This document shows, one piece after another, positions 25,276 to 40,999 of a DNA stretch of 64,000 nucleotides. Within the stretch, counting starts at the first letter, position 1; the number at the start of each line of letters is the position of its first letter. The notes under the pieces are model-generated. The model was given only the letters and a program-made list of their open reading frames with translations, ran no database searches and was not told the origin of the DNA. Source of the DNA: Odontesthes bonariensis (taxonomy: Eukaryota; Chordata; Actinopteri; Atheriniformes; Atherinopsidae); NCBI RefSeq assembly GCF_027942865.1, contig NC_134516.1, positions 18,990,822 through 19,054,821 on the forward strand, read 5' to 3'. Made by a program: the position numbers and the translations under genes.

Positions 25276-27005
25276 TTAGCTTTAACGGCGGCACCCGTTT
25301 ATCGTGGCGTTGTTCTCCATAAGCGTGTCACAATCTTAATTTTAAAAGATTATGAGTCGTGAGTTGTATTTATTTTTCCTGGGTCAGTTCCTGGGTGAAA
25401 ATGATCTCTGATGCTTCCAGAACAACTCTTACAATTTGAGCCCAATGTATCCTGACACTGTCATCTTTAAATATACTATCTAGACTAATCTAGATAAAAT
25501 TGAGTAATAGATGAGTCGAGATAATTTTTTTTGGACGTCTTTTGCGTACAAAGTAATCAGTATGTCAATAGATAGAGATTTTATACAGTTTTTTTTTTAC
25601 CCCCATTAACAAAATTTCCTTCAGTCTTTATATTTTAATCGACTTCTGCCACGTCTTCACTGCACATTTTCATCTGTAATGTGACAACTCCTTGATTTAA
25701 CCTCCTCTCTTTGGCGCTCTGCGAGCAACCGACTTACACATTAACAAAAGAATATAGGCAGAAGGTGTCCAAGTGTCATTCAAAGTGAAAATTCTCAGCA
25801 TGCGCGCTCTCTGTGGGTCTCCTTTATATTTTACTCATGCCATGTTGGCATTTGCATCTCAGGCATGAACATGGATCAATCATCGCAGGGATGAAATCGT
25901 TGGAGTGAAAGAATGAGGAGAGGTTTTAAAAATGCCCCGATGATTGGCTGCCTGTGCGGAGAGCTTGTCAGACGCAATATTTCATGCCGGTTAGGCAGTC
26001 AGAAGCTCGCTGGAATCAGGCGAAGCCGACTGCTCTTTACTGCCAGAAACACACGTCTGGGTGTCAGGTTGGTGTGTTTTTTTATATCGAAAGATTAGAC
26101 TCAGTAATCACTGTAATTAATTAAAATGATCATTTGTGGAGATGGCAACTATAACAGCAGCTGGAGTGCCTGATGACACATGCTATCATTACTCCAATAT
26201 GATGCCTGTTGCTCAGCTGCCTGTCAGGCTGAATTCCCATGAACAAGGCCTGTGTGTACGTGAAGGTTTGGCCCACTTATCTCATCCATCAGAGAATTTC
26301 ACTAGTCTCCCTGTCAGTCAGCAATCGCTCACTGTCACCCCGGCCGGGGGGGGACGGAGCGACCCGATCATCTATCCTGTTCGGAGATACGTGAGCTTGT
26401 AAGCATCCGTCAGGCAGTCTGTGACACGTACTGCTGTTGATGTCTCAGTTGGTGTCAGCAACTCCACTTTTCATCCTTGATGGGTCTGCAGTGGGGGCTC
26501 TGCAAGCCCATCTTTAAACAGTTTAGAAGACTTTCACTGGTGACATCATCGCTTCAGGTCACGCCTTTTTTATCTGTCTGAGCAGAAGTTGTCTGAAGCA
26601 GCCAGTGAATAAAACCTGCCTCCAGTGTTATAACACGACAACACTTCGATGATCCTGAGAAAAATATCAGACATAGGTCATCTTTAGGCCTTCATCAGAC
26701 AATCATTTGGTCATCTTTGGTGGAAAAGATTGAGGAAGCCGACAGGTAACATCAACAAGGAAACTGACTCAGATGAACACAGATCAAGTTTAACATTATG
26801 ACATCAAATGTCTTCATCAAATAAAGCTACCCTGACCAATTGAGTCATGGACTCTATTCAACCTCTGAGGTTCTGTACCAGAGGAGCCCCCATGGATCAG
26901 ACTGGTTTGTCCCTCACTTTCCTTCTTTGCTCAATTGGATTGAGATCTGGAGAATTTGGAGACAAAGTCATTACCTTGAACTCATTGTCTTGTTCCTCTG
27001 ACCAT
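25276..27005. other. Intergenic DNA, no gene seen
   Basis: No recognised domain, splice-supported exon or repeat. Short open frames near 25,913 and 26,136 have no family features. Confidence 0.4.
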
Positions 27006-27029
27006 TCTTGAACTTTTTTTGTCGTGAGG

Positions 27030-27345
27030 AATGGTGCATTAGGCATGTGATGTGGTGGTTAGCACCGTCGCCTCACAGCAAGAGGGTTCCAGGTTCAATT
27101 CCCAGCTGGGGCCTTTCTGTGTGGAGTGTTCATGTTCTCTCTGTGTATGGTGTAGCTCCGGCTTCCTCCCAACATCCAAAAACATGCACGTTAGGAGCCC
27201 CGGGGAAGGAAAACCTCGGAGAAACAAACCAGGGTAGGGGAAGCTCTTCAGCCTTGGCTGGCAAGTTGTTTACGAGAGGGAAAACTCGGACTAGAAAACC
27301 AACGCCGAAGACGGATGTACTGGGCCCTGGCGTGTAAGGGCAGTA
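27030..27345 (+). repeat. Fish interspersed repeat with tRNA-like B box
   Basis: Begins with GTGGTGGTTAGCACCGTCGC and GGTTCAATTCC, close to a pol III B box (GGTTCRANYCC). It continues with a TTTCTGTGTGGAGTGTTCATGTTC block familiar from many fish genomes. May be a tRNA-derived SINE or part of a larger element; I cannot assign a named family. Confidence 0.5.
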
Positions 27346-27519
27346 CAACGCAATGGAGACGAACGAGACAACAGGGCAAACTGTTTCCATGAGGCATGTA
27401 TTAATGTAACATCATCATGAGTGGCAGAATCCAAGGTTTTCTGGCATAACTTTGCTCAAAACATTACATTTCCCCCACAATTGTCCTGCAAGCTCTTCTG
27501 TTGGCTTAAACAATACAAG

Positions 27520-27800
27520 CCCAAGTGCTTTAGTTGGCTTTGGCCACCCAAGACCCTGTCGTCAGTTCATCTTTTGACCACTTTTGGTAGGTGCAGACCA
27601 TTGCATACTGGGAACATCCCATAATGGTTCTCTGACTCATCCATCCAACCATCACAAGTTGGCCTTTGTCAAAGTCGGTCAATTCCTTAAGCTTCACCAT
27701 TTTTTCCCCACACTTCCTGCCTAATATATCCCGCCCACTGCCAGGTGCAAATGTAATGAGATTCATACCAGTTTCAGTATAAATTATAATGTACAAAACC
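27520..27800 (-). repeat. Degraded Tc1-like non-autonomous repeat
   Basis: Contains the AAGTTGGCCTTTGTCAAAGTC, CTGCCTAATATATCCCGCCC and CTGCCAGGTGCAAATG blocks, which I recognise from a very common fish repeat associated with Tc1-like ends. No intact frame. Confidence 0.4.
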
Positions 27801-28029
27801 ATTTAAAGCAAGCACAACATTAGGCTAAGTTGGTTAGAGAAGGGGGAAACTTGGTCTAACTGACCAAAGTAAAGGTATTGGAAGCCTTTCCAAAGTATTA
27901 GCCAGGAATGTGGAGTATTAAATCCCTTTCTTCGCCTTCTGGCTGGGATGTTGAAAAAGGCTGATGGACAGAAAGGTAATACAGTAGTGAGGTCTGCTTG
28001 ATGTAAATCAGCAGCTACGATAAAACCAT

Positions 28030-28120
28030 CCAGTTGTTTTGAGGTTGTTCAGGCATTCGATTGAGATACCTCGTTGACATCTTCCTTGGGGAATTCCAGG
28101 CACAGTATAATGCTGTCCAA
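28030..28120 (+). repeat. LINE tail fragment
   Basis: Short stretch with CTTCCTTGGGGAATTCCAGGCAC, resembling the conserved 3' segment of fish LINEs also seen near 16.8 kb. Heavily decayed. Confidence 0.3.
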
Positions 28121-28399
28121 CCATAGAGTTGTAATGGCACCCGTCTCTGCAGGTATGTGCACACAATATTCTCTAATTTCCTAAAGCTTTTTGTTACATA
28201 TCGGTTGCAGCCTTCAGTCCAACTTATCTTACAGTAACTTGCAGCCCTCTGTGTATGGGTCAATCCCCCTACGATACAGTTGTGAGATTTGACTGGTATT
28301 GATGGTATGGATGATAAATGAGAGGACACCAGGGGCAGAAATGATCTGAGGGTCTGTTGAGCTGAATCTAAGACTAAGTAATACATGCTTCAGTTTAAA

Positions 28400-30016
28400 A
28401 CTAAGTAGGAAAATAGCAAATTAAAACAAAAATAGCCTAAGGAGTTCCTTGCCAATGTCATGCCCTGCTGACAACATGGCATTCCAAGGCACCAAGCCAA
28501 GCTCGGTTGCTCGAGTTATGAATTATGAATATATCTTTTCCTCTTTGTGTCTCACACACTGTGGCCTTCAAAGCAATTATCCTGTCTTTCATGGATTTAA
28601 ATGTGGGATTTATTTGGGAAATCTGTGACTTATGCTTTCATTGCTGTAACATCGAGGGAGCCTTTATGTCAGTAGGCAGCACAGGTTTTTCTTGCTGTCT
28701 GCCATTTTGCACTGATATGAACCCATGGTAGCCTAGAAGAGACAAACCAATCCTGGTTCCTGAGGGCACTGTTTTTGTTTTTTTGTGGCCACCATAGGAG
28801 GGAGGATTCGTCTAATCTCCTGCTGCTCAGTACCTTCCCCAGAGTTTTGTATGGAGATGTAAGGTGTGCCCACTCACTCTGGATCAAATCCTTAGTTTAT
28901 GGCTCCCTCCTTTAAGTGAAGTGTACAACATGTGGATGATCCAGGAGTCCGGGTACATTGTTAGTGTTTTATATGTGCTGTATTTGGTGCATAGATGTCT
29001 CAGGGGCTCCCAGGAGCGTCTTTGTGGTTGTTCAGACACAGTGAGAGAAGTTAGGATTAGAAAGAGGGTAGAGGGGTCAAAGTGTGCCATTTTTGAGGTT
29101 GCGGTTTAAATTAAGGGTAGGGTTAGCATTGGAAGATTTTATAAAGAGCATGTAAAATACGTAAGCACAGTCAGCATGTTCTTACCCAACTTTTGTTTTT
29201 GGAGAACATGCCTGTTATCACAATAACTCCAACTTAAAAGAGAATTTCAAGACTAATTGTCGACGGTGTTGGGGGCGGTTTGAAAAGAATTAACAGTGAA
29301 TGATAATACAGAAAAGTTTAAAATGAAGGCTTATGATCTTCTTTTCCGTCTCACAAGTTTTGTTTTGATGTATTTACATAAATTCAATTGAGTGCTGTCA
29401 AAAAACTAATTCAAACCACACTACACTTGTCTGTCTTTCCAAATATGCTCACAACCTGTACAATATGATCAGTTGCTAATCATAAACCTGGCAATGACAA
29501 ATGTGAACAAAGGGTTCCTTTCCTTGAGAAGCTCAGTAATGGCACAATCCCCTCAGAGGAGGAAAGAGTTTGTTTGTAGGGTGCAGGAAAATAAGCCAAC
29601 GCCTTAATAGAGGTTTATCTAAGCAGACATACTAATATTTGTTTCCCATGATTTCCATTTAAAGTGACAAGAGTGGTGTGTAAACAGCTGGTTTGTATGC
29701 CTCCCAGAGGAAGGAGGGGTATTAGAAAGAAAATACAAAACACACACAAAACAGCCATCATCTTAATGAGGGCTTACAGCAATATTTGAGCCTGGTGGAG
29801 CATTTGCAAATATCAATACAAGCTCTTCAGGAGTGAAACACTCAGTTTTTTTATTTCAGAATGTTTATGATGACACGAAGAAGACTCAAGCTGCTTATTC
29901 TTGCGTAACCGTATTTTTTCCCTCATGTCTCGAAGCCCCTGAGCCAAGTTGCTGTGCTGTAGAATTTGACTGACAATTTCATACAAATATATATATATAT
30001 GTATGAAGAAAGTTAC
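28400..30016. other. Intergenic DNA, no gene seen
   Basis: AT-rich, short open frames only. Nothing recognised. Confidence 0.4.
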
Positions 30017-30025
30017 ATATTCCTT

Positions 30026-30333
30026 TAGCCTGATAAACCAGCCTAAATGGATTGGATGTCTAATTTAGTCTGGCTCCGATGAATGGATACAACGGAACAT
30101 TGTTGATGAGCACAACCCGTTGTCTTTCAAACCGTGTCTGTGCCTATAGGCCAACGCTCTGACCCTCTGCCCCGCCCGCGTTGATTCAAAACACATCTCT
30201 GCGTTGTGATTGGTTTAGTTGCCATCTGCCAGATTCAGGGCAGTATTTTCAAAATGAAAAGTGGTTCGAAGCCAGACCCAACCGCAGGCAAAACATTTTG
30301 CCGTCCAGCAGTTGGCGCTGGTTTTCCAGGCTA
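30026..30333. mobile_element. 308-bp TIR element with 9-bp target duplication
   Basis: Ends are TAGCCTGATAAACCAGC on the left and GCTGGTTTTCCAGGCTA on the right, an inverted pair with small differences. It is flanked by perfect 9-bp duplications ATATTCCTT at 30,017-30,025 and 30,334-30,342. Non-coding MITE. The 9-bp duplication would fit a Mutator-type element, but the ends do not identify a superfamily for me. A second member of the same end type lies at 50,189-51,174. Confidence 0.8.
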
Positions 30334-30342
30334 ATATTCCTT

Positions 30343-32738
30343 AACTTACAGTAGCTCGATCCAATAGTTTTGCATCACAGCTGAACATCATCTATTCACG
30401 ATGGAGTCAAAAGTGTCAAAAGGTGACGTCCAACAAATAGGTGAAATAAAAATAAAAAACAGCTTGTGGAAATAACTAAACTGTGCAGAATACAAATATA
30501 AACTATTAATACAGTTCGACTTGTTCCACGGCCAGCCCACTGAAAATATCCAAAAGTCCTAATGGAGCTAAAGGACATTCGGGGCGGCACCTGGAACCCG
30601 AGGGACCCGCTGCAGAGAAGCCGGTTTGTGAACGACAACGTGGTGCAACGCATTCAGACAGGCAATGGTTTTCAGGCATCTGTGAGAGAAAATATGTGCA
30701 GGCAGATTTCAGGCAGACGTGAACTCCTTGTATTTGATTAAAAAAGAAAAAAGAAATGTCTGAGAACAGATAAATAAGCTAAGAGCAACTTTTTTTTCAA
30801 ACTGTATTTATTGGCATATATGAGAACAAAACCAGAACAGAATATGAAAAAAGATTCAGTGTATTTGGTTATAACGTTAAACACATTACTCCAAGACCCA
30901 CAGTTTTGCTTGCTATAGCAGCCTAAGTTACCGTTTAAAGTTCTTTTTGCAGGTTTTCAGTTTGCACTGACCATTTAGAAATTTCAGCGTACTGCAATTT
31001 TAAAGCTGGGTTCATATTTGTTCTCAAATCTGTCCTCAAACAATTCTCACAAGCTTCCAACAACCTTCAAAGATGTGTAGCTTTGAACAGTAATTCCTCC
31101 CATTCGTAACAGCCATTACCACGTTCAGTCCACACAGGCTTAAGGGTAAAAAGAAGACATAATCCACAAAAAATACATGTTAAAAGTTCTATCTGTATCG
31201 TCTAAAATCTGTTGTGAAAGTACGGTAACACACACACACACAAGTAGATGACTCTTGAATCCTAATATTGAACTTCGGGGGGATATTTTTTTGGCAACAA
31301 AGAAAAATCTTGATTTATTTTTGATAAACAGTAGTAGTGACAATAGTATAATTTCCCATGTATATGCTTACTTATTTAGAACGGACATGAAAAACTGTAT
31401 GCCTGATCTTTATCACTTTGTTAATTTTTTTTTTGTATATGACAACATGCTTGCTTTCTGGTGGGGAAAAAATGGGAATAAAACTGTGCTACGAGATAAA
31501 ACTAAAATAATGTGGCTAAAAAACTCATTATAATTGTCTTTTTGAAATGTGTGATTCCATAATTTTGTAACAGTTACAAAGAAATCTTTAAAACATCTCT
31601 AGAACAAAGCTAGGCGTTTAGCTTTGTTCGGCAATTAGCTTACCAGCTAGCTTTGTCTATTAGCTTACCAGATAGTTGGTAAGCTAAGGGCTATCATGCC
31701 CGCTATTAGCAACATGCTAGGACTACTTATTCAACTTAGCTTTCTATTTCTGTTGTTGCTAGCCCCTGACATTTTGTTTTATATATCATTTTGTGTCATG
31801 TGACAACTAGCTAGCTAGCTAGCTTTGTCACTAATGGCAAGTACATTTACAAAAGATTTATTCAAAAAGATGTCTTTGGGTGGCTGCACTTTTCCGCAAA
31901 TTTGTTATTGTAGAGTAAGTCAACTGCGTGGTACAAACTGCATTATCTTTGTTTTTTACTGTACCATTTATAGCCTCTTACGGTAACTTTGCTAACTACT
32001 TTCCTCCATTTTCATTGCAACATTTCAAACATTATTTCATGACATGTTATTATTTTATTTATTGTAGGTAATCCAGGCTTGTGTCAAGTTGAGACTAGAC
32101 CCCCCTCTGCTGGATCACGGGGCAAACTACTTCTAGTAGTCAAATGCGTATTCTGTCTGAAGCACTTATAAACTTTAATTTTTATTCAAACCATTTACTG
32201 AAGGTTGACAGCCTTTGTGTCTCTTGTTTGGAAGTTTTGTCTCAGTTTCTGTAGAAGTCAGTGATGTGAAGATGGTCAAGTCTGATCAAATTGTTCTCAT
32301 ATTTCTTTATTTTTCAGATTGATCCCAATGAAAATGATGGGTTTCATCTGAACATTTCAGTTTTTAATTATGCTTTGAAAAGGCCAAACAATATATGTTG
32401 CATTTCCTTTAACCTTTTTTGCAAGATTAAAGTATTAAGGCCTGTCTTTTTAAGTTTCCTCAAAGGACTTTAGGAAGGTGGACAACTTTAGAAACATTTT
32501 CTCCTCTAAATTACGCTCTAAACTACCTGAAACCTCAGTTCTTCCACGCTCTTTCCCTCACGACCTCCAACTGAACATAAGTTAAAATAAATACAGCCTT
32601 ATCTGTTAAATGAAAACAGAATACAGATGAGGATAAGCCAGTTTATGTGACATTGATGTGCAAAATAGTAATGCATTAGAATTTTTACTTGTGGTAAATT
32701 TCAAGGATGATTACAGTCCAAGGCCTACTGCAGCAGGT
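30343..32738. other. c1ql2 downstream flank, no further gene seen
   Basis: AT-rich. Includes a short (CTAG)n run at about 31,807-31,824 and a TAGCTTACCAGC-type inverted stretch around 31,630-31,690. The c1ql2 3' UTR must start here on the minus strand, but its end is not clear: minus-strand AATAAA candidates lie at about 32,179 and 32,305. Confidence 0.4.
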
Positions 32739-36550
<3,812 letters not shown>

Positions 36551-37116
36551 GTTTAGCTGAAGCCGTGCACCCCCACCCAACCCCCAACCAATTCCAGCTT
36601 GTTCTCAGTTCAGCTGTAAACATGCCGCCAGCTTACCTGCTCATGTCTGTAGGTGAGAAGGAGCACGACAATGTCGACATTTTACCATTTAATGAAAAAT
36701 ATGAGCTCATCTCGAATCTGATGGCAGAAACACGTCTCAAAAAAGCTGCGACAGGAGCAACAAAAGGCTGAAAAAGTGAGTGGAACTAAGAGGAAACAGC
36801 TGGAGTGTCATGTCCATGGGGTTGAGTCTTTTCTTGTTTTATCATGTTTTAGTTTATTTCATGCCTTAGTTTTCTTAGTTCAGGTCTTGTATTTAGTTTT
36901 GCCATTGTTTCCCCCACACTCATTAATTCATTCACTTCACCTGTCGATTTTTCTCAGCTGCATCCAGTCATTCATCAGTTCCCTCAGTATTTAGTCTCTC
37001 TGGTTTCTCACATTCATTGTGAGTTCCTTTTCACTTTACATCCTTCACCACAGTCACAGCCAAGATAAGTACTTTCTAGTTATGCCACGTCATGTTCCTT
37101 GTTTTGTTTTGCCTTA

Positions 37117-37560
37117 TAGTCCGTGAGCCAGAGGGGTTGGTCGTTTCCGAAAAAGTGGCAAAGGTTACCATACCTTTTCTGAAAGCCTGGAATCTCAGCT
37201 TTTCAATGATATATGATGGCCATCCGACAAGAGTAGCTGTTTTGAGTTATCACACTTAATGTAAACTAAGGTTGAGAAAATAATGCATATAAAAAAGCAG
37301 AACACTGACATAACTGAAAATCTATATTGGACATGTTGGAATATTTTAGTTTGTTATGTTTGGTATCATTTTAAAGGGGAGACTCTGGGCCTTCTTTTTA
37401 AATCCTTTTGTGAACATTTTGGATAAGTACAGCCAACCCTGGAGCTCTTCAAACTTTTAATCACACACATTTTCCTGCCATTTCCGCCTAAGTCATCTTA
37501 TGTCTTTTAATCCTGTGGCACCAGGGAGCATCATAGAAACATAATCCAAACACTGAAATA
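37117..37560 (+). repeat. Left terminal inverted repeat of the XPG-type transposon
   Basis: Pairs with about 39,860-40,310. Shared blocks include CTGAAAGCCTGGAATCTCAG, AACTAAGGTTGAGAAAATAA (with small changes), and the inner CCTGTGGCACCAGGGAGCAT block. Confidence 0.85.
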
Positions 37561-37877
37561 CTGGCATGACCCTAAGGATTCAGAAAATGTATAATTTACC
37601 CATATTATCTGATTTGGAGGGGGTGATTTTCAGTCTTATTTCAGACATGGCGTTTGAGAAAATAATGCGTATAAATTAAGCAGAACACTGACATAGCTGA
37701 AAATCTGAAAACAGTATCACAAATAACAAATGAGACATGGATTCCTATGTTTTAAGGTGTGGTAAACCCAATTATGACATTGCCATTACTGTAAGAGGTC
37801 AAGGTCATGACCTTTAGGCATGGTCAATGACATTTTATGACATTTTTGCACAGATTGCATCATTCAAGGCCACGACA

Positions 37878-39847
37878 CTAATCAAACTCCTCGTTGGAAT
37901 CTTCATCAGAGGAATAGGATTGTTCCTCATCAGCAAGATCATCCTTCTGGTTTTTGCACTGTCTTGCATGGCATAGGTCAGTGCAGGCCAAGTTGTTGGC
38001 AACACACTGACATGATGGAGTGACACAGTCCCTCTTGCATGAGCAGGACAGAAACTCAAGCGCTGCTTGTGGACTAGAGTATGGCTACCCGACCGAAGCC
38101 CGACGGGCCCGGTCGGAACCCGACGGGCCGGGCCGGACTCGGACAAAAAATTTGAATGTCTTGTCGGACTCGGGTCGGGCTCGAAAGCAAGCAGACATCG
38201 TGAAAATTCTAAACAGCCAGAGGACAGGTGTCAGTTCATTGCAAACGTCAGTTTTTGTGATAAACATAAATAATTGAATATGCATAAATGAAAATGTTGG
38301 TAGGCTATTCGTGCCTCATGCCGTGCAGCATGCATCTGTGTGCATCTGTGGTCTGTGCATGCTCGGTGCGCACGCACGCATATCGAACATTCGAACAACT
38401 TTACATTAAACACGTGCGATCAGTGCAGCCGAGCTCAGTTGGCTGGAAGCGCTATGAAGGACATTAAAAGAAAAATAGCTTCCGGAGAACTGAAAGTCGT
38501 GGAAAATGAGAGGGGGAAATCCACTGTGTGGAAACGCTTTAAGCTATAATGGATTATGGTGGATAATGGTGCGCTGTCACCAATGTGTATTTACTGATTA
38601 GGGTGCGCCGTCTTGCGTTGGTCACTGGTCTCGGGCTTCCGGCGGGCTCGGACACAAATATTTTAATTAATCTCGGGCTCGGGTCGGATTTGAGAACTTT
38701 TCTGTCGGTTGAGGGCCGGGCTCGGACAGAAAAATCCGGCCCGAGCCAGGCTCTATTGTGGACCAATGGAGACATTGAACCAGTCTATGGAGAGCTGCAA
38801 GTCACCATCTTGGGCCACTCTAGACCACCCATGCTCAACTGGGGAAGGAACTTCAGGGTTGTTCTCGAGGCATCTTCTCCAGATAGCACCTTGATAGTTA
38901 GCTCTGAGACAGTGCTTCCTGAGAGAATCTGAGCATGGAGGTAACTGCCAGGATTCTATGCCTTTCTTTGCACAAAAAAGTGCATACCTCATTTCATTGA
39001 TGTTGGTGATTCTGGACTTGGAGCTGTACATTTGACATGTGAACTCCTGTAAGGCTGCATACAACTCAGGTGTCATTGTCCAGTCTGCCCCAACCTTCTG
39101 ACAGGTCTCACAGAAGTTTTCGTTCTTCTGAAGAAGTTTTAGGGCTGACACTTTACCACGACCTGCAAATGCACTTACAGTGTCGCAGCCTGTATATGCG
39201 TGTAAACCAGGCAAAGCCTGACACAACTGTGAACCCAGACCACGAGCGAGTTGTGAGATGTTTATGTCACTGGTGCGATTCTTTGTCCCTGTCTTCAGGA
39301 ACAGGTCACATGTGAGTACGTCACTGGTAGCCAGGCTTATCACCAAGACATCAGTGTCATCAGACACAAGGATGACAGATTTGTGACCAGTCCTTGAAGC
39401 ATGGCAAGCATGGACTAGCACACGGGTGTCAGCCTCTTCCTGAGTGGACGAAAGGTCTGCTACCTTGTGCACTCCCTGTTGGGTCAGCTTGTAACACTGA
39501 TCTTTGGCTGTAGTGTACAGAACCTTTTCACCGAGTCTTGTTCTAGACTGTTCTTTGCCCCACTTTTTGAGCAAGAAGGTAGCAAGATTTGTTTTGTTCT
39601 TGTTGCTTTGTAGGAATTTCTTCCATTGTTGAACTCTGTGCCCTGCAGTGATCTGTTTGACCTCTGTGCCTGAGTCTGCACCTCTGGCCACTCTCTCCAT
39701 GTGTTTGATAGAAGCCTCATCATATACATCAAAAACAATGTCAACACGGGTGCTGCGGCTTGCTTCAGCTAGCACAGTGGACAAGGCATAGTCTGCAATA
39801 TCAGCAAATGTCTTGCCATCACCGTTCAGCTTCTGAACAAGTGCCAT
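37878..39847 (-). pseudogene. Transposon-encoded XPG/FEN-like nuclease gene, interrupted by a hAT element
   Basis: The 364-codon minus-strand frame from the ATG at 39,847 ends at a stop created by the hAT insertion (about 38,753). Its layout follows FEN1/XPG nucleases: an acidic STQEEADTRVLVHA motif at residues 133-146, SDDTDVLVI at 162-170, and TGCDTVSAFAGRGKVSALKLL at about 219-239. The last resembles the GCDY/SDY plus helix-hairpin-helix block (GIGxxxA) of FEN1. Skipping the insert and one copy of the 8-bp duplication, the frame runs on without a stop from 38,066 to TAG at 37,878-37,880. That part adds a Cys-rich tail (LSCSCKRDCVTPSCQC, then DLCHARQCKN), probably metal-binding, and an acidic end. 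The interruption is thus recent and clean. It is a transposase-type gene, not a host gene, and its activity as it stands is doubtful. Confidence 0.75.
38075..38755. mobile_element. Fourth layer: 681-bp hAT-type non-autonomous element
   Basis: Flanked by perfect 8-bp duplications TTGTGGAC at 38,067-38,074 and 38,756-38,763, the hAT signature. Ends are TAGAGTATGGCTACCCGACC on the left and, reverse-complemented, TAGAGCCTGGCTCGGGCCGG on the right. Sub-terminal regions are rich in GGGCTCGGGTCGG-type repeats. No transposase inside, so it moved in trans. It inserted into the nuclease gene and adds a stop six codons after the junction. Confidence 0.9.
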
Positions 39848-39859
39848 GCCATCTGCTTC

Positions 39860-40310
39860 ATTTGAGTGTTTGGATTATGTTTCTCTGATGCTCCCTGGTG
39901 CCACAGGATTAAAAGACATAAAATGACTTAGGCGGAAATGGCAGGAAAATGTGTGTGATTAAAAGTTTGAAGAGCTCCAGGGTTGGCTGTACTTATCCAA
40001 AATGTTCACAAAAGGATTTAAATGAAAGCTCAGAGTCTTCCCTTTACAATGATACCAAACATAACAAAATAAAATATTCCAAAATGTCCAATATAAATTT
40101 TTAACTATGTCAGTGTTCTGCTTTTTTATATGCATTATTTTCTCAACCTTAGTTTACATTATGTGTGATAACTCAAAACAGCTACTCTTGTCAGATGGCC
40201 ATCATACATCATTGAAAAGCTGAGATTCCAGGCTTTCAGAAAAGGTATGGTAATCTTTGCCACTTTTTCGGTAACGGTTTCCATATTTTGAGGCCCTGGC
40301 TCACGGTCTA
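39860..40310 (-). repeat. Right terminal inverted repeat of the XPG-type transposon
   Basis: Reverse complement of the left terminal repeat, with scattered mismatches and small indels. It ends GGCTCACGGTCTA next to TTA. Confidence 0.85.
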
Positions 40311-40999
40311 TTAGTCATGTTTTGGTTTTTCCACAGTCAAGATTTTGTCTTCCGGCTCAGCCGCAATTTTTGTAAACCTTGTTTTTTAAATAAATAATCA
40401 AGTCTTGATTTTTGAGAGTCCGCATTCCGTGTCCTCCTACGTATCACACCCACCCCCAGCTGACATGGAGGAGCATGTTGGAAATAATTGGGTTAATTAA
40501 CAACAGGTAAGTAACATGAATTGGTATAAAAAAAAAAAGAGCACCTTAGAGAGACAGAGTCTCCTCGGGCAGCTCTGCATTAAAAACAGACCTAATTCAA
40601 TCCTGGAAATCACTAAATGGACTCAGGAACACTTCCAGGAATCATCGTCTGACCTGCCTGCAGTCCAGATGTTTCACCATCTGAAAACATTTAAGATACA
40701 ACAAAGAAGATTCAGGACTGCTGAGCAGCTAGAATCCTCTTATCAGACCAGAATGGGACAACATTCCTCTCCCAAAGGTCCGGCAGCCGGTCTCCTCAGT
40801 TCCCAGATGTTTACAGATGTTGTTAAAAGAAGAGGGGATGCTACACAGTGGGAAACATGGACCTGTCCCAACTTTTATGAGACGTGGTGCTGCCATAAAA
40901 CTCAAGATGAACTGATATTTTTCATGAAACAGTAAATTTCTCCCTTTGAGCTTTTGTTTTTCTTTCATTTCATCAGCAGCAATAAAACAACAAATTACG

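Larger units (their letters stand above)
37117..40310 (-). mobile_element. Third layer: DNA transposon with ~450-bp TIRs, TTA duplication and an XPG/FEN-like gene (Academ-like)
   Basis: Bounded by TTA on both sides (37,114-37,116 and 40,311-40,313). Left end TAGTCCGTGAGCCAG matches the reverse complement of the right end, TAGACCGTGAGCCAG, with one mismatch. The inverted similarity continues for about 450 bp (37,117 to about 37,560 against about 39,860 to 40,310). Total 3,194 bp, including a 681-bp hAT insertion. The only coding region is a minus-strand gene with a FEN1/XPG-type nuclease signature. A 3-bp duplication plus an XPG-like nuclease is what I know of the Academ superfamily, so Academ-like is the best guess. 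The gene starts right beside the right TIR and looks N-terminally deleted compared with autonomous relatives. Confidence 0.8.
36819..40455 (+). mobile_element. Second layer: inserted fish repeat, itself split at 37,117-40,310
   Basis: The parts at 36,819-37,116 and 40,311-40,455 read as one repeat interrupted by the transposon below. The left part has TTAGTTTATTTCATGCC-type text and the right part ends AATCAAGTCTTGATTTTTGA followed by GAGTCCGCATTCC. Both blocks are familiar from fish genomes. Class not assigned. Confidence 0.5.
36640..40975 (+). mobile_element. Outer layer: interspersed repeat family A copy, split by insertions
   Basis: Family A sequence runs from about 36,640 to 36,818, stops after ...AGGAAACAGCTGGAG, and resumes at about 40,456 with GAGGAGCATGTTGGAAATAATT, continuing to about 40,975. 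Read against the copy at 24.3-25.3 kb (reverse strand) the two halves join without a gap, so the 3.6 kb between them is a later insertion. A GAG trinucleotide is repeated at the junctions. Non-coding. Confidence 0.7.

Noticed and set aside
38075-38755. GGGCTCGGGTCGG-rich segment as a CpG island
   Set aside because: Both GC-rich blocks are sub-terminal repeats of a hAT element with exact 8-bp duplications.
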